64,000 nt of DNA from Sphaerothrix epifaneia (GTDB lineage: Bacteria; Cyanobacteriota; Cyanobacteriia; Phormidesmidales; Phormidesmidaceae), in NCBI RefSeq assembly GCF_042788235.1, contig NZ_JBHZOL010000111.1:25660-89659 (forward strand), given 5' to 3'. Each line of letters starts with the position of its first letter. Position 1 is the first letter of the stretch. Positions 34,301 to 42,260 of this stretch are shown here, piece by piece. The notes under the pieces are model-generated. The model ran no database searches. It saw only the letters and a list, made by a program, of their open reading frames with translations, and had not been told where the DNA came from. The translations under genes were made by a program, and so were the position numbers.

Positions 34301-37300
34301 GGGGCCAGAAGCCGTCCAGCAGTACGAAGAAGCCAAGGAGCTGATTGCGAATACTGATCTGGATTTTCCGGTCTCTCCCATCGACACCATCAAGCAGCGC
34401 ATCGAGCAGGCGGGCTACCGCTTTGGCGAAATCACAGGCCGCAAAGCGCGTCTGGAGTACGACAGTGAGGGTAACGCGACTTATCAGCGGCGCAGCTCCC
34501 GCGAAACCAGTAAAGCCGGTAAAGTCCGCGCTACCGACCGCTTCAACGACGGTAAGACCGATGTGATGCTGCTCAATCGCTCAGGGGCTACGGGGATCTC
34601 CCTCCATGCTTCCGAGAAGTTTGCCGACCAGCGTCGTCGCCACATGATTGTGGGTCAGGCGGAGCGGAACGTAAACGACTTCATGCAAACGCTAGGCCGC
34701 GCTCACCGTACCGGGCAGGTGGTGCCGCCGCGCATTTCGTTGCTGATGGGAGACACCCCCGATGAAAAACGTCCGGCAGCGCTGCTAGAGCGAAAGATGT
34801 CGAGCCTGAATGCCAATACCACTGCCGATAAGAATGCCGGGTTTGATACTTCCCAGATCCCGGATTTCTTTAACCAGTACGGCGATGCCGTGGTCGAGCA
34901 GGTCTTGAGTGAGTATCCCGAAATCAACGCCAAGCTGGACTATCCCATCACGGTTAATCCAGACGGTATTGCCAGCCTGGATGATGCCACTGAAGGGGCG
35001 ATCGCCAAGGTCACAGGCCGATTGCCTCTGCTGAGTGTGGATGAGCAGGAAGCCTTCTACAGCATCCTGGAAGACGAATACACGTCCTTCGTCAAACAGC
35101 AGAAGGCACTGGGCAACAACATTCTCGAAGCCGAAGCCATTGACCTGGATGCGCGGCCCCTGGCGCAGGCCGAGGTGATTCCCGCCATGCCGGGAGTGCA
35201 GAGTGCTTTTGGCTCGGGCGTTCAGGCGGAGGTGATCGATGCCAAGGCCCAGAGTAAGCCCAAGACGCAGCTAGAAGTCATCAATGAGATTCGCACCGGC
35301 CTCGACCTCGATCCGGTGGCGTCCCCCGAGGAAAATGATGCGGCGGGCGTGGAGCAGGCGGCTCAAGCCTACACCGAGGATTTGCTCGGCAAAGCCGGAC
35401 AAGCCACAGAACGTTATCTGGCTCAGCAAACCGCCAAAATCGAGCAGCAGATCGCTGATCCTGAAAAACAGCAAACGGCCCTCAACCGGGCCTCGCGTCG
35501 CCTGGATAAACAACAAACGCAGCTAACTCAGTTGCGACGGTTCCAGCCAGGGCAAACGGTGCGACTCTCAACCGAAAATGGCCGGATCTTCTACGGTGCG
35601 ATTTCCGGCGTCAGTAAACGAGGCACCTCCCTGGATAAGATTCTGGCGGCGGAGGGCGACTCCGAGACTCAAAATCGGCTGGGGGATTCCAATCCGGTCG
35701 CGCCCTCCAAATGGCTGGTGAATGTGTCGCTAGCGGACTCCAGCCGTGAGATTCCCCTGCCTCTCTCTAAAATCAACGCGGATCGCATGGGCGCAGTGGA
35801 TATGACCCCCGTCCAGAAAACCATGATGGGCAAAGACGTCATGGGCCAGTTTGATGAACGTCAGACCGGGGAGCGAGAAGTGCGACAGGTGCTGCGGGGC
35901 AACCTGCTGCGAGCCTCCGATAAGTACGGCAAAGAGGGCAACGTCGTGAACGCTACCATGTCTACGGGGGGAGTCGAGCCCATGTTGTTGCTGCCGCGTG
36001 GCTATGACCTGCAACAGCAGTTATCCGAGTCGCCGGTCGCTCTCCCCTCGGCTCGCAACGTCCGGCAATTCATGGAAGTGAGTGACCGCCAGGGCATTGT
36101 CAAAACCAGCGATGAGCAAATCACCCTGAAGGCCGCTCCCAACGCGGAGGGCTATCTGCTCCAGACGGGCAAAAAGCAAAAGGATGTTTATCTAAACGAA
36201 GACCTGATGGGAGCGCTAGGGGATGAGTTCTATTCGATCAGCGATCGGATGGAAGCCGCGTTTCCCTCGGATCGCCTTGAAGAAGTCGTTGGCTACCTCC
36301 AGGAGGGTCGCCATCAGCGTCTAGAGGCCACCACCCACTTAGACCAGGCCCGCGAGCTGATGGGCGAGCAGATCCCGGAATTTGCCTGGTCGGATTCCGT
36401 TGAGGACGTAATTGAATCAGCGGGGCTGGCTCCTTCAGTTGATTTGTCGAATCTGGAGGGAGTCCGCGCTCAACTGGAAACGGCCTTTCAGTCCGAGTCT
36501 GATGCTGCGCCCGAGGGCAGTCGGATGGATGAACCTGCTGTCACGCCGAGCGCCCCGAAGGAACAGGACACGGACGCAGTCCCCAGGGGCGAGGATCAAT
36601 CTACCCAGTCCGCTGCTGCCTCGGATGCGGATCAAACTGGGCAGCAGGCTCCGATTTCTCCTCCGACTGATCTCAAGGCTCAGGTACAGCAAGCCAAGCA
36701 ACTGGCCGATCAAGGGATGGTCATGACTTTTCATGTGGATGTGGATCCCAATACCCCGGCATGGGAGACCAGTCTGACACCGGGAGAGGACGATTCACCC
36801 CAGTTTGATCTGTTTGACCCGGATGAGATTCGCCTGGAGCAGGGCAGCGTCCAACTGCAAATCGGCATCGATACCAGTGGTGAAGCGTTAGAAGAGGTAT
36901 GGGTCGAGCTACCGGATGCTGCCAACCAACTCGATACAGCGATCGCTGAGGCCCAACCGCTGGAGCAATCCCTGCGTAATCAGCTTCAGGGCCTAACAGC
37001 GGGGGAGTATTTGCAGCAGGGGCGCGATGCTATCCTGCCGGATCAGTCGGAGTCCAAATCATCTGCCTACCGCCTGGATGAGGCAGGGCCAACGACAATT
37101 GGGCGGGAGCGAGCCCGATTGCTCAACAGCTACAGCGAGGTGGATAGTACCGGCAGTGAAGCTGGGGTGGAACGGGCCAATGCGATCGCTCAGCGAGATG
37201 AGCAGCTTGAAGCCCTAGCTGATGAATACGGTGAAGCGGCGCGGATCTCGTTTACTGATCCCACCGAGCAGGGCCTCGCGATTTCCGCCCAGGATGTGCG

Positions 37301-38807
37301 CTATCCCGGTCAGCCTGGTGCAGAAGAAATCACCTCATCTGGGGCTGAACTAGACCCGGCAGCGCAGGTAGAGGAAGTCTTTGACGTGGTTGAGTCGATG
37401 GCTCCATCCCCATCGCCCCAGCAGGTACGGGTCGGTGGTTGGAGCGAACAATCGGGTAAGCCCGAAAAGCATGTCGGCAAGCTGTTGGAAGACTCAGGGC
37501 TCGCGGCAGCGGTGATGGCGGATGAAGACTTTTACCTGAAGGTGGAAAATGAGCCTTTCACACCGCTGAATATCGAACGCCACGGTGAGCAGTTGATGCT
37601 TTACCACACCCTGGTGGAGAACGGGGGTGCCTTCATTGATTCCGAGATGGTCTTCAATCTGTCCGAAGATGGGGCCTTGAATCTGACGGAAACGGCAGTC
37701 CAGGGACCAATGGGGGAATCTCGTGGGCTAGACCGCTCCTATGCTGGGATGTTTGCCAGCAACTTGCGCAAGCAGGGCTTTGCCGCAGCCATTCAGCAAC
37801 AGATGACCACCGAACCGGAAGCGGAGCCGACACCCGCCGATCCAGCGCGATCGCCGGTCGTTGAAGCCGAGGCGGAAGCTCAAACTCCGAGTGCCGATGT
37901 AGCGCGATCGTCAGATAGTGAATCTTCTCAACCGGCTGCTGAGTCTTCTGATGCCTTTGCTGATGTGCTGGGGACGGGCGAGACTGCCGCTGTCAATCCA
38001 CCTCAGATTGAGGAACTGGGGAATGAGCAACCCACAGACTTCCCGGACTATCAGGAGACATTGACTCGCTTGCGGGGTGTGGTGCAAGACCTGCCCACAG
38101 CGCAGCAGGAGGGCCTACTGGCCGCGATCGACCAGGCCGCCGCGCAAATGGAGCAGCCTGCTCAGTCTTCATCAGAGGCGTCAGTATCAGCTGGAGCCTT
38201 TATTCAAGATGCGATCGCTCAGAATGACCCGGAGCTAGATCAGCAACTGGCTGAGTCGGAGGCAGGGCAATCGGAGTCACCCAGCATTGAGCAATTCCGT
38301 GACTGGTATCGAGCCGCTAGAGCCCTGGGTCGCTCTGATGATGAGCTGTCTGATATTGAGGCGATCGGGAAAGCAGCGAAAGCGGGTGAACTCAATGACC
38401 TGGCTGAGCCCGAGGCGAAGCGGATGGAGACTGATCTATCCGCGTTTGGCCATCAGCAAGAACTGGGAACTAGCGTCGTGAACCATGCCCGTCGCTTTCT
38501 AGGGAATTTGGAGGCAGCGGGGCTGGTTGAGCGGGATGCCAATGGCGCGATTGAGGCACGGGGTAAGCAATACACTGTCAGGGAGACGCCCCAAGGCATT
38601 GGGGTAGTCAAAAATGACCAGAGTGCCGGGGTTTTAGCCAACGGTGAAGGCCAGATCACGCAGGTAGCCAACCTCACTGAAGCCGATCGGCAGAACTGGA
38701 GAATTTCCGCTTCCAGGTCGCCTGATAATCTCAAGGCACTCTATCAATCGCGTCAACAGCAGGGGGGGAATGCCCCAGCCCAGCCATCATCAGGAGTCGA
38801 GCTGTAA
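31338..38807 (+). CDS. Giant adenine methyltransferase-helicase, DarB/strawberry-notch-like
   Basis: 2489 residues. Near 127 YEPTAGHGALL is a SAM-binding motif I, and near 186 NSPFG is a variant of the NPPY/F motif of N6-adenine methyltransferases. A low-complexity linker (about 325-485) follows. The helicase starts near 495: motif I GDQTGVGKG near 590, DEAH near 720, and QTLGRAHRTGQ (motif VI) near 1117. This set matches strawberry-notch/SNF2-type proteins and the P1 antirestriction protein DarB. The last kilobase encodes acidic, disordered regions and a C-terminal module ending in SGVEL. ATG 31338 overlaps the upstream stop. It probably protects incoming DNA from restriction. A second start at 32814 with GGGAGG may give a helicase-only product. 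Confidence 0.8.
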   Translation: MLNAEERTTICEGFEQAFLEGQAFQSITDARKFAQQLVGRSFASGSREAKELEESVEQGIVGAAKQTIHSDQSPLETFDRLVDLYQRQPRLGTRSSTSIQRQQYSTPVPIAYLASQLAAIDDTTTVYEPTAGHGALLMGANPQTTTVNELDAQRAEELRRQGFTVTQNDATDFSPAPRSQDVVISNSPFGRRRQDGRAAQFTIGAAQTPIRTSQLDHVIAWRSLDAMKDNGTAVLLIGSERGSQASRSDKYNEQQNRGFFKNLYENYTVDQHFTIDGGLYSRQGAGFPIDVIRIRGRGRSQRRLPAADVPPMYRSYDELKEVLSHALFRESPGVDAEPGSRRRDDLNPAGQLFRGAGSRASERDRELRGLSSPPGSADRLDDAAVERGSAGANDSGRFDDSPSANEGSGARFRDAATAPGNSRELGASARSESVDVNDLDVGGSPGAGGLSVAGGAGREPPGRDRHGGRTDAGRVAAVLREARVEEQLREDPMATEAAREQRQLASQVPYIPRSNGPRLDTLTPRNMASAVQSALDDLEGRVGDVDEFVAQKLNYSSVEAMHEVLAAEQVDGVALSIDNIEHGDGSLIGDQTGVGKGRQMAAMIRYAQETDRTPIFVTRDAGLYSDIVRDLDDIGTQGFKPFITNSQEKVPLPDGRTLETKRGSHAAELDRLIQQGGFAATDDYDGVFTTYSQMQTVKGQETPRRQFLDMMAPQSLILFDEAHEAGGSPEPENSWKKAGPPNRADFARQLVDKADGVTFSSATAIKRPDVMDLYGRRSGMRQAAGSIQELQSALEIGGTPLQQVSTNMLAQDGFYNRRERNYDGVDFGIQSVPVDRESTDGLSQIMGKILEFDRTKQDALKNLDTQLKADAKKVGTDTSVGRAGADSTNFTAIMHNVMDQSLLSRKAGQMADEAIASLERGEKPILTVSNTMGSFIEHYSDENGIAPGDDFDASFGDIMRRYLERSRDVLEKDYDGTQTRRRLSDEELGPEAVQQYEEAKELIANTDLDFPVSPIDTIKQRIEQAGYRFGEITGRKARLEYDSEGNATYQRRSSRETSKAGKVRATDRFNDGKTDVMLLNRSGATGISLHASEKFADQRRRHMIVGQAERNVNDFMQTLGRAHRTGQVVPPRISLLMGDTPDEKRPAALLERKMSSLNANTTADKNAGFDTSQIPDFFNQYGDAVVEQVLSEYPEINAKLDYPITVNPDGIASLDDATEGAIAKVTGRLPLLSVDEQEAFYSILEDEYTSFVKQQKALGNNILEAEAIDLDARPLAQAEVIPAMPGVQSAFGSGVQAEVIDAKAQSKPKTQLEVINEIRTGLDLDPVASPEENDAAGVEQAAQAYTEDLLGKAGQATERYLAQQTAKIEQQIADPEKQQTALNRASRRLDKQQTQLTQLRRFQPGQTVRLSTENGRIFYGAISGVSKRGTSLDKILAAEGDSETQNRLGDSNPVAPSKWLVNVSLADSSREIPLPLSKINADRMGAVDMTPVQKTMMGKDVMGQFDERQTGEREVRQVLRGNLLRASDKYGKEGNVVNATMSTGGVEPMLLLPRGYDLQQQLSESPVALPSARNVRQFMEVSDRQGIVKTSDEQITLKAAPNAEGYLLQTGKKQKDVYLNEDLMGALGDEFYSISDRMEAAFPSDRLEEVVGYLQEGRHQRLEATTHLDQARELMGEQIPEFAWSDSVEDVIESAGLAPSVDLSNLEGVRAQLETAFQSESDAAPEGSRMDEPAVTPSAPKEQDTDAVPRGEDQSTQSAAASDADQTGQQAPISPPTDLKAQVQQAKQLADQGMVMTFHVDVDPNTPAWETSLTPGEDDSPQFDLFDPDEIRLEQGSVQLQIGIDTSGEALEEVWVELPDAANQLDTAIAEAQPLEQSLRNQLQGLTAGEYLQQGRDAILPDQSESKSSAYRLDEAGPTTIGRERARLLNSYSEVDSTGSEAGVERANAIAQRDEQLEALADEYGEAARISFTDPTEQGLAISAQDVRYPGQPGAEEITSSGAELDPAAQVEEVFDVVESMAPSPSPQQVRVGGWSEQSGKPEKHVGKLLEDSGLAAAVMADEDFYLKVENEPFTPLNIERHGEQLMLYHTLVENGGAFIDSEMVFNLSEDGALNLTETAVQGPMGESRGLDRSYAGMFASNLRKQGFAAAIQQQMTTEPEAEPTPADPARSPVVEAEAEAQTPSADVARSSDSESSQPAAESSDAFADVLGTGETAAVNPPQIEELGNEQPTDFPDYQETLTRLRGVVQDLPTAQQEGLLAAIDQAAAQMEQPAQSSSEASVSAGAFIQDAIAQNDPELDQQLAESEAGQSESPSIEQFRDWYRAARALGRSDDELSDIEAIGKAAKAGELNDLAEPEAKRMETDLSAFGHQQELGTSVVNHARRFLGNLEAAGLVERDANGAIEARGKQYTVRETPQGIGVVKNDQSAGVLANGEGQITQVANLTEADRQNWRISASRSPDNLKALYQSRQQQGGNAPAQPSSGVEL
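32311..32790 (+). CDS. Possible overprinted gene inside the methyltransferase-helicase linker
   Basis: A 159-residue frame in another phase. Its product (starting MLYFENPQAWMPNQEVV) has the balanced composition of a folded protein, with many Trp, Met and hydrophobic residues: AWMMQQWSADQQV, ALAQSPWMSTIWTLEV, EEWLLFFGKQG. The same DNA read in the giant frame gives a Ser/Gly/Ala/Arg/Asp-rich tract typical of a secondary reading. An AGAGG lies nine bases before the ATG. About 20 bases after its stop, GGGAGG precedes the in-frame ATG 32814 of the helicase part. This suggests three once-separate genes, now overlapping. Expression is unproven. Confidence 0.5.
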   Translation: MLYFENPQAWMPNQEVVAGMTLTRLDSFFAVLAPEHQSAIASYEDYQALLAARIAWMMQQWSADQQVPMTAVDSMIRHQLTKDQVPDFAMPPPHQATPESWGQALAQSPWMSTIWTLEVAPEPEDYPLPVAQGENRQDAIATVEEQTLEEWLLFFGKQG

Positions 38808-39088
38808 TGAATGATTCCACCTTCAAAGTCACCTTGGGCGCATTGCTGGTCGTGTACCTACTGCTGTTTGTTTCAGTACCAACCACGCCCTGGCGGCAGA
38901 CGTTTACCTTTGACCTGGCTGAGATTGTTTGTATGGTCCTGTCCCTGGCCTACCTGTACGAGTCCATCCAAGCTCGTCGGGGTGTTGGTCGGGTGCAGTC
39001 ACGGGTGAAATTTGAGCGAAACTGCATTCTGTATGCGATCTCAGGGATTATTCTCAAAGTGATCTCGAACTCCCAGTTTTTGCCATAG
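38807..39088 (+). CDS. Small membrane protein
   Basis: 93 residues with two clear hydrophobic helices (about 8-25 and 35-52) and a basic C-terminal tail. Its ATG overlaps the stop of the giant gene (TAATG), so it is the last gene of the plus-strand operon. Entry-exclusion or other surface proteins can have this size and place on conjugative plasmids, but no motif supports that. Unrecognised. Confidence 0.55.
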   Translation: MNDSTFKVTLGALLVVYLLLFVSVPTTPWRQTFTFDLAEIVCMVLSLAYLYESIQARRGVGRVQSRVKFERNCILYAISGIILKVISNSQFLP

Positions 39089-39262
39089 CTGCATCCTATA
39101 CAGAATTCACGATCAGTCTAAAAGACAAAGATAGCTGTCCGAATGTGAATGTGCCCGAAAGATGCTGCTGCTGACTGGGTAATTTTCATGCAGTCTGTGA
39201 TGGTATGTTCTGAATCTGCAGGGTTTCATGGGTCAGCAGAATTCGAAGTAGAAGTGTTCTAT

Positions 39263-39553
39263 CTAGCCCGATTTACGTGTTCTTTTACTCGGTGTTTTTA
39301 GCCACATCAAGACACCTGTAATCAAAAGCGTGAGAAGCCCTAAGGCATTGAGGAAGGGATAGACAAAATCCAGGTTGATTTGGCCAAACTTGCCTCGATG
39401 CAGATCTAACAGCCAGATAAAGTCGTTGGCGCGATCGCTGGCAACTGCAAACTGAAAAAGCACGCCTGTGGTCAGCGTCAGCAACAATGGCAGCACCATC
39501 ACTGGCACCAAGGCTCTATGGAGTTGCCGCAGCCGGAGCGGGTTGAAGTTCAT
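39263..39553 (-). CDS. PepSY-type membrane protein, short
   Basis: About 96 residues with two membrane helices (about 18-38 and 62-82). LRLRQLHRALVPVMVLPLLLT followed by TGVLF, then LLDLHRGKFG, match PepSY-associated transmembrane proteins of cyanobacterial copper/iron loci. The long periplasmic domain of the full family is missing, so it is a minimal form. ATG 39553 is chosen over a TTG at 39595; neither has a strong ribosome site. It lies 48 bases downstream of the next gene in the same direction and is probably co-transcribed, opening the metal island. Confidence 0.65.
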   Translation of the reverse strand: MNFNPLRLRQLHRALVPVMVLPLLLTLTTGVLFQFAVASDRANDFIWLLDLHRGKFGQINLDFVYPFLNALGLLTLLITGVLMWLKTPSKRTRKSG

Positions 39554-39601
39554 CGGTCGAATGGGCCTAAACGCCTGATAGGAATACTTTCGCAACGAGC
39601 A

Positions 39602-40006
39602 TTAGGATTGCAACTGCTTTTTCAGAGTCAGTAACAGGAACGGACCCGCAATGATGAGTCCTAGTAGAGACTCGCCTAACCCAATCGAGAATCCTTCTGT
39701 AATGCGAGCTTGAGAAACGGCGACAGGAGCGGTCACCGTTTCAGACGTGGCTTCGTCGGGAGATTTGTGGGTCTCCATCGGCCTGTCAGTAGCGGGCGTA
39801 TGGACGGTGGCAGCAGAGGGGTCACTAGCAGCAGCTTCAGAGCTCGGTGCGGTCTGCTTATCGGTTGTCGGGGCAGCGGCTTCCGCTTCTTCTCCATGGG
39901 GGTGACCTTTATGGGCAACGGCATTTGCCGTTAAGACCAGTAGCGCTCCGGTTGCGACAACGCCACCTCCGAGCACTGTCCAGTCGTTGCGTGTCCAGTG
40001 AGTCAT
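39602..40006 (-). CDS. His-containing two-helix membrane protein of the metal island
   Basis: 134 residues from ATG 40006. An open frame to 40180 gives an unlikely Cys-rich leader. The N-terminal helix (about 8-28) is followed by HKGHPHGEEAEAA, then a long Thr/Ala/Ser/Glu-rich region, and a second helix near 110-128. The His cluster suggests metal binding at the membrane. It reads away from a paired response-regulator box at 40188-40204 and is divergent from the DUF305 gene. No named family is recognised. Confidence 0.6.
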   Translation of the reverse strand: MTHWTRNDWTVLGGGVVATGALLVLTANAVAHKGHPHGEEAEAAAPTTDKQTAPSSEAAASDPSAATVHTPATDRPMETHKSPDEATSETVTAPVAVSQARITEGFSIGLGESLLGLIIAGPFLLLTLKKQLQS

Positions 40007-40187
40007 GATTTCATCCCCGATCCGTCTTGCTACCTTGATTGGGCATCGTGTTGTAGTGAAGCACGATTTTGACGTGTTGCCACCAGTCGCATTTAAGCGT
40101 AAAGGATCACTGCACATCGTGCAGCAACAAAGAACACTGGGCTGTGGGATGCCATCAAAATTTCGGTTGCCGTTTTGCATTGAGCGA

Positions 40188-40204
40188 TGGAAATGAAGAT
40201 GAAA
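40188..40204 (-). promoter_or_regulatory. Response-regulator box, 11-bp direct repeat (minus)
   Basis: On the minus strand it reads TTTCAT-N5-TTTCCA (an 11-bp step). It faces the gene at 39602-40006 and lies back to back with the plus-strand box at 40220. It is one of six such sites in the metal island, likely bound by an OmpR/RppA-type regulator dimer. Confidence 0.55.
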
Positions 40205-40219
40205 TCAGCGCCGTGGTCA

Positions 40220-40236
40220 TTTCACGCTGATTTCAC
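40220..40236 (+). promoter_or_regulatory. Response-regulator box, 11-bp direct repeat (plus)
   Basis: TTTCAC at 40220 and TTTCAC at 40231, an exact 11-bp repeat, lie upstream of the DUF305 gene. Together with the minus-strand box at 40188 it gives a divergent control unit between two metal genes. Confidence 0.6.
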
Positions 40237-40351
40237 TTTTCCAGGCTCATAATCATCCATAGCGGTTGTGCGAGTGGATTAGCGCTTCAACGCTTCACCC
40301 GACAACGGCTGGCTGTTCATGGCTTTGATTACAAAAGGATGTTAGACCGAT

Positions 40352-41017
40352 ATGCGCCTACAACGAACGATTGCTTCGTGGGTGTTGGTCGGAGGTTTGC
40401 TTTCAGCGCCTGTAGTTTTGACTAGCTGCAGCACCTCCCAAAGGATGTCTGATGGTTCTAGTGCTCATTCGATGCCGATGGGCGATACCCCCATGGCTAA
40501 CCATGCCATGACGATGGATCTGGGGCCAAAGGATGCTGAGTTTGATTTACGGTTTATCGACGGCATGATTTTGCACCATCAGGGAGCGATCGCGATGGCC
40601 GAAGCGGTGCTGCAAAACTCCCAGCGCGAGGAGATGAAACAACTCGCTGAAGCCATCATTGCTGCGCAGCAGAACGAAATCGACCAGATGCAGCAGTGGC
40701 GGCAAGCCTGGTATCCCGAGGCCAGTGCCGAGTTGGTGATGTATGACGCGCAGATGGGGCACACGATGGTGATGACGCCAGAGATGCAAACCGCCATGAT
40801 GATGAGCAGCGATTTAGGGAAGGCCGATGCTGAATTTGACCAGCGTTTCATCAATGCCATGATTCCCCACCATGAGGGAGCGCTGGCAATGGCTGAGCAG
40901 GTTTTGGAAAAGAGCGAGCGTCCTGAGTTGCGGGAGGTTGCTCAGGCGATTCTGGCGACCCAGCAGGCCGAAATTAATCAGATGCAGCAATGGCGTCAGG
41001 CTTGGTACGGCCAATAA
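40352..41017 (+). CDS. DUF305 lipoprotein with two DUF305 repeats
   Basis: 221 residues. A signal peptide with lipobox VLTSCS (Cys near 26) anchors it to a membrane. A Met/His-rich segment follows, then two DUF305 units. FIDGMILHHQGAIAMAEAVL with QNEIDQMQQWRQAWYP forms unit 1, and FINAMIPHHEGALAMAEQVL with QAEINQMQQWRQAWYG forms unit 2. The HH and Met patterns are the conserved metal-site candidates of this copper-linked family. It probably buffers or passes copper outside the cytoplasm. A strong hairpin follows at 41031-41066. Confidence 0.85.
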   Translation: MRLQRTIASWVLVGGLLSAPVVLTSCSTSQRMSDGSSAHSMPMGDTPMANHAMTMDLGPKDAEFDLRFIDGMILHHQGAIAMAEAVLQNSQREEMKQLAEAIIAAQQNEIDQMQQWRQAWYPEASAELVMYDAQMGHTMVMTPEMQTAMMMSSDLGKADAEFDQRFINAMIPHHEGALAMAEQVLEKSERPELREVAQAILATQQAEINQMQQWRQAWYGQ

Positions 41018-41030
41018 TTTCGCAGGCATG

Positions 41031-41066
41031 GGGGCAGAAACCGATGGCTCAGCCATGGCCTGCCCC
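41031..41066. terminator. Nested hairpin after the DUF305 gene
   Basis: GGGGCAG (41031-41037) pairs with CTGCCCC (41060-41066), and inside it ATGGCT pairs with AGCCAT. The stem is stable but there is no T-run after it, so it may attenuate rather than end transcription before the gene at 41127. Confidence 0.45.
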
Positions 41067-41126
41067 TTGACCTTACAGGTAACTTGAAGGGTTAGCCTGC
41101 AACCAGGTCGCGTTGGCAGGTAATTG

Positions 41127-41555
41127 ATGGACGTTTGGAATGACCGCTTAACTTCCTGGGTCAGGGGTTTAATGCCCCTTGTCCTTGGTGTGGCTCTGGC
41201 GGGCTTGGCAGGCTGGCTTCTGCGCTGGTTGCCACCTCAACCCAGGTTGGATGTGTATGCTGTAGCGCTGGCGGCGATTGGAGCGGTCTATGTCGGGTCA
41301 GCGCTTTCGGAAAAACGAGGACGGAGCATCTTTCTAGAAGCGATAGTGGCGATCGCCTGCATTGCCCTAGCCCTCATGGGGTTATGGATCTCTCCTCTGG
41401 CGCTAATCGGAGGCTACGTACTGCACGGCGTCTGGGATTTCTTCCATCATCCGGTGCCAGTGGGGGCGCAGATCCCACAGCGCTGGTATCCGCCCTTGTG
41501 TGTCGGTTTCGACTGGGCAATCGCGATCGCGATTTTCATACAACAAATTGGGTAA
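41127..41555 (+). CDS. Polytopic membrane protein (DUF6010-like)
   Basis: 142 residues with four or five hydrophobic helices and short loops. GYVLHGVWDFFHHP followed by WYPPLCVGFDW is a recognisable pattern of small cyanobacterial membrane proteins. The HG..D..HH and Cys residues near the third loop could bind metal. The start is ATG 41127 rather than the TTG three bases before. It lies 110 bases after the DUF305 gene, probably in the same transcription unit. Confidence 0.6.
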   Translation: MDVWNDRLTSWVRGLMPLVLGVALAGLAGWLLRWLPPQPRLDVYAVALAAIGAVYVGSALSEKRGRSIFLEAIVAIACIALALMGLWISPLALIGGYVLHGVWDFFHHPVPVGAQIPQRWYPPLCVGFDWAIAIAIFIQQIG

Positions 41556-41612
41556 GCAGCGATCGCTCCTCAAAGATGCGATCGCTTCTGGTTTGGCCTG
41601 TCGCAGTGGCGG

Positions 41613-42122
41613 TTACGAGTGCTCGGCAAACGCAGCCGTTTCGCCAGATTCGGTAAAGGAGAAGACCGTGTAGGGCTCAACGTAATCGCCAGATTCCATA
41701 CCCGGAGAGCCAATCGGCATACCCGGAACGGCGATACCCGCGACGTCCGGTTTTTCTACCAGCAACCGCTGCACATCTTCAGCCGGAATGTGGCCTTCCA
41801 CTACGTAGTCATCCACAATCGTCGTGTGGCAAGAGGCCAGATTGGCAGGGACGCCATACTGCTCTTTAATCGCCGTCATGTCTTCCGTCAGGTCGTCTTT
41901 GACGGTAAAGCCTGCCGCTTCCATGTGCTCGATCCACTGACCGCAACAGCCACAGGTCGGGCTGCGAAAGACGGTGATTTCGGACGTCATCGCCACTTGC
42001 TTAGCCGCTTGGGTTCCTGGCTGGGCGTTCGGGCCTTGAGCTAGAGAACATCCAGTTGCAGCAACCCCTGTCGAAACCAGCCCGACTGCGATGAGCGCGG
42101 ACGTAAACGAACGACGATTCAT
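41613..42122 (-). CDS. DUF411 metal-binding protein
   Basis: 169 residues. A signal peptide with a lipobox-like ATGCSLAQ (Cys near 25) is followed by the DUF411 domain. FRSPTCGCCGQWIEHM (CxCC metal or redox motif near residues 55-58), ASCHTTIVDDYVVEGHIP and GIAVPGMPIGSPGME are conserved elements. The domain has a thioredoxin-like layout and is often found beside copper resistance genes, where it is thought to bind copper in the periplasm. It reads away from a response-regulator box at 42199-42215. Confidence 0.85.
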   Translation of the reverse strand: MNRRSFTSALIAVGLVSTGVAATGCSLAQGPNAQPGTQAAKQVAMTSEITVFRSPTCGCCGQWIEHMEAAGFTVKDDLTEDMTAIKEQYGVPANLASCHTTIVDDYVVEGHIPAEDVQRLLVEKPDVAGIAVPGMPIGSPGMESGDYVEPYTVFSFTESGETAAFAEHS

Positions 42123-42198
42123 TAATTCCTCTCTCCTAAAACGTCAGGCGAGTCAGCCCTTTCTACGATAGTTCAGCTCACTAGCCTGACGCATAATC

Positions 42199-42215
42199 AT
42201 GAAATGGAAATGAAA
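42199..42215 (-). promoter_or_regulatory. Response-regulator box upstream of the DUF411 gene
   Basis: On the minus strand it reads TTTCAT-N5-TTTCAT, an exact 11-bp direct repeat, 77 bases before the DUF411 ATG. It is the same element found at 40188, 40220, 44812, 57348 and 59939. Confidence 0.6.
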
Positions 42216-42260
42216 TTGAGGGCGATCGCGGTTTGAGGCTAATCTCCGGCGATCGCTTGT

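Noticed and set aside
39602..40180. Longer N-terminus of the His-containing membrane protein
   Set aside because: It adds a Cys-rich leader without hydrophobic or signal character. ATG 40006 starts just before the first membrane helix.
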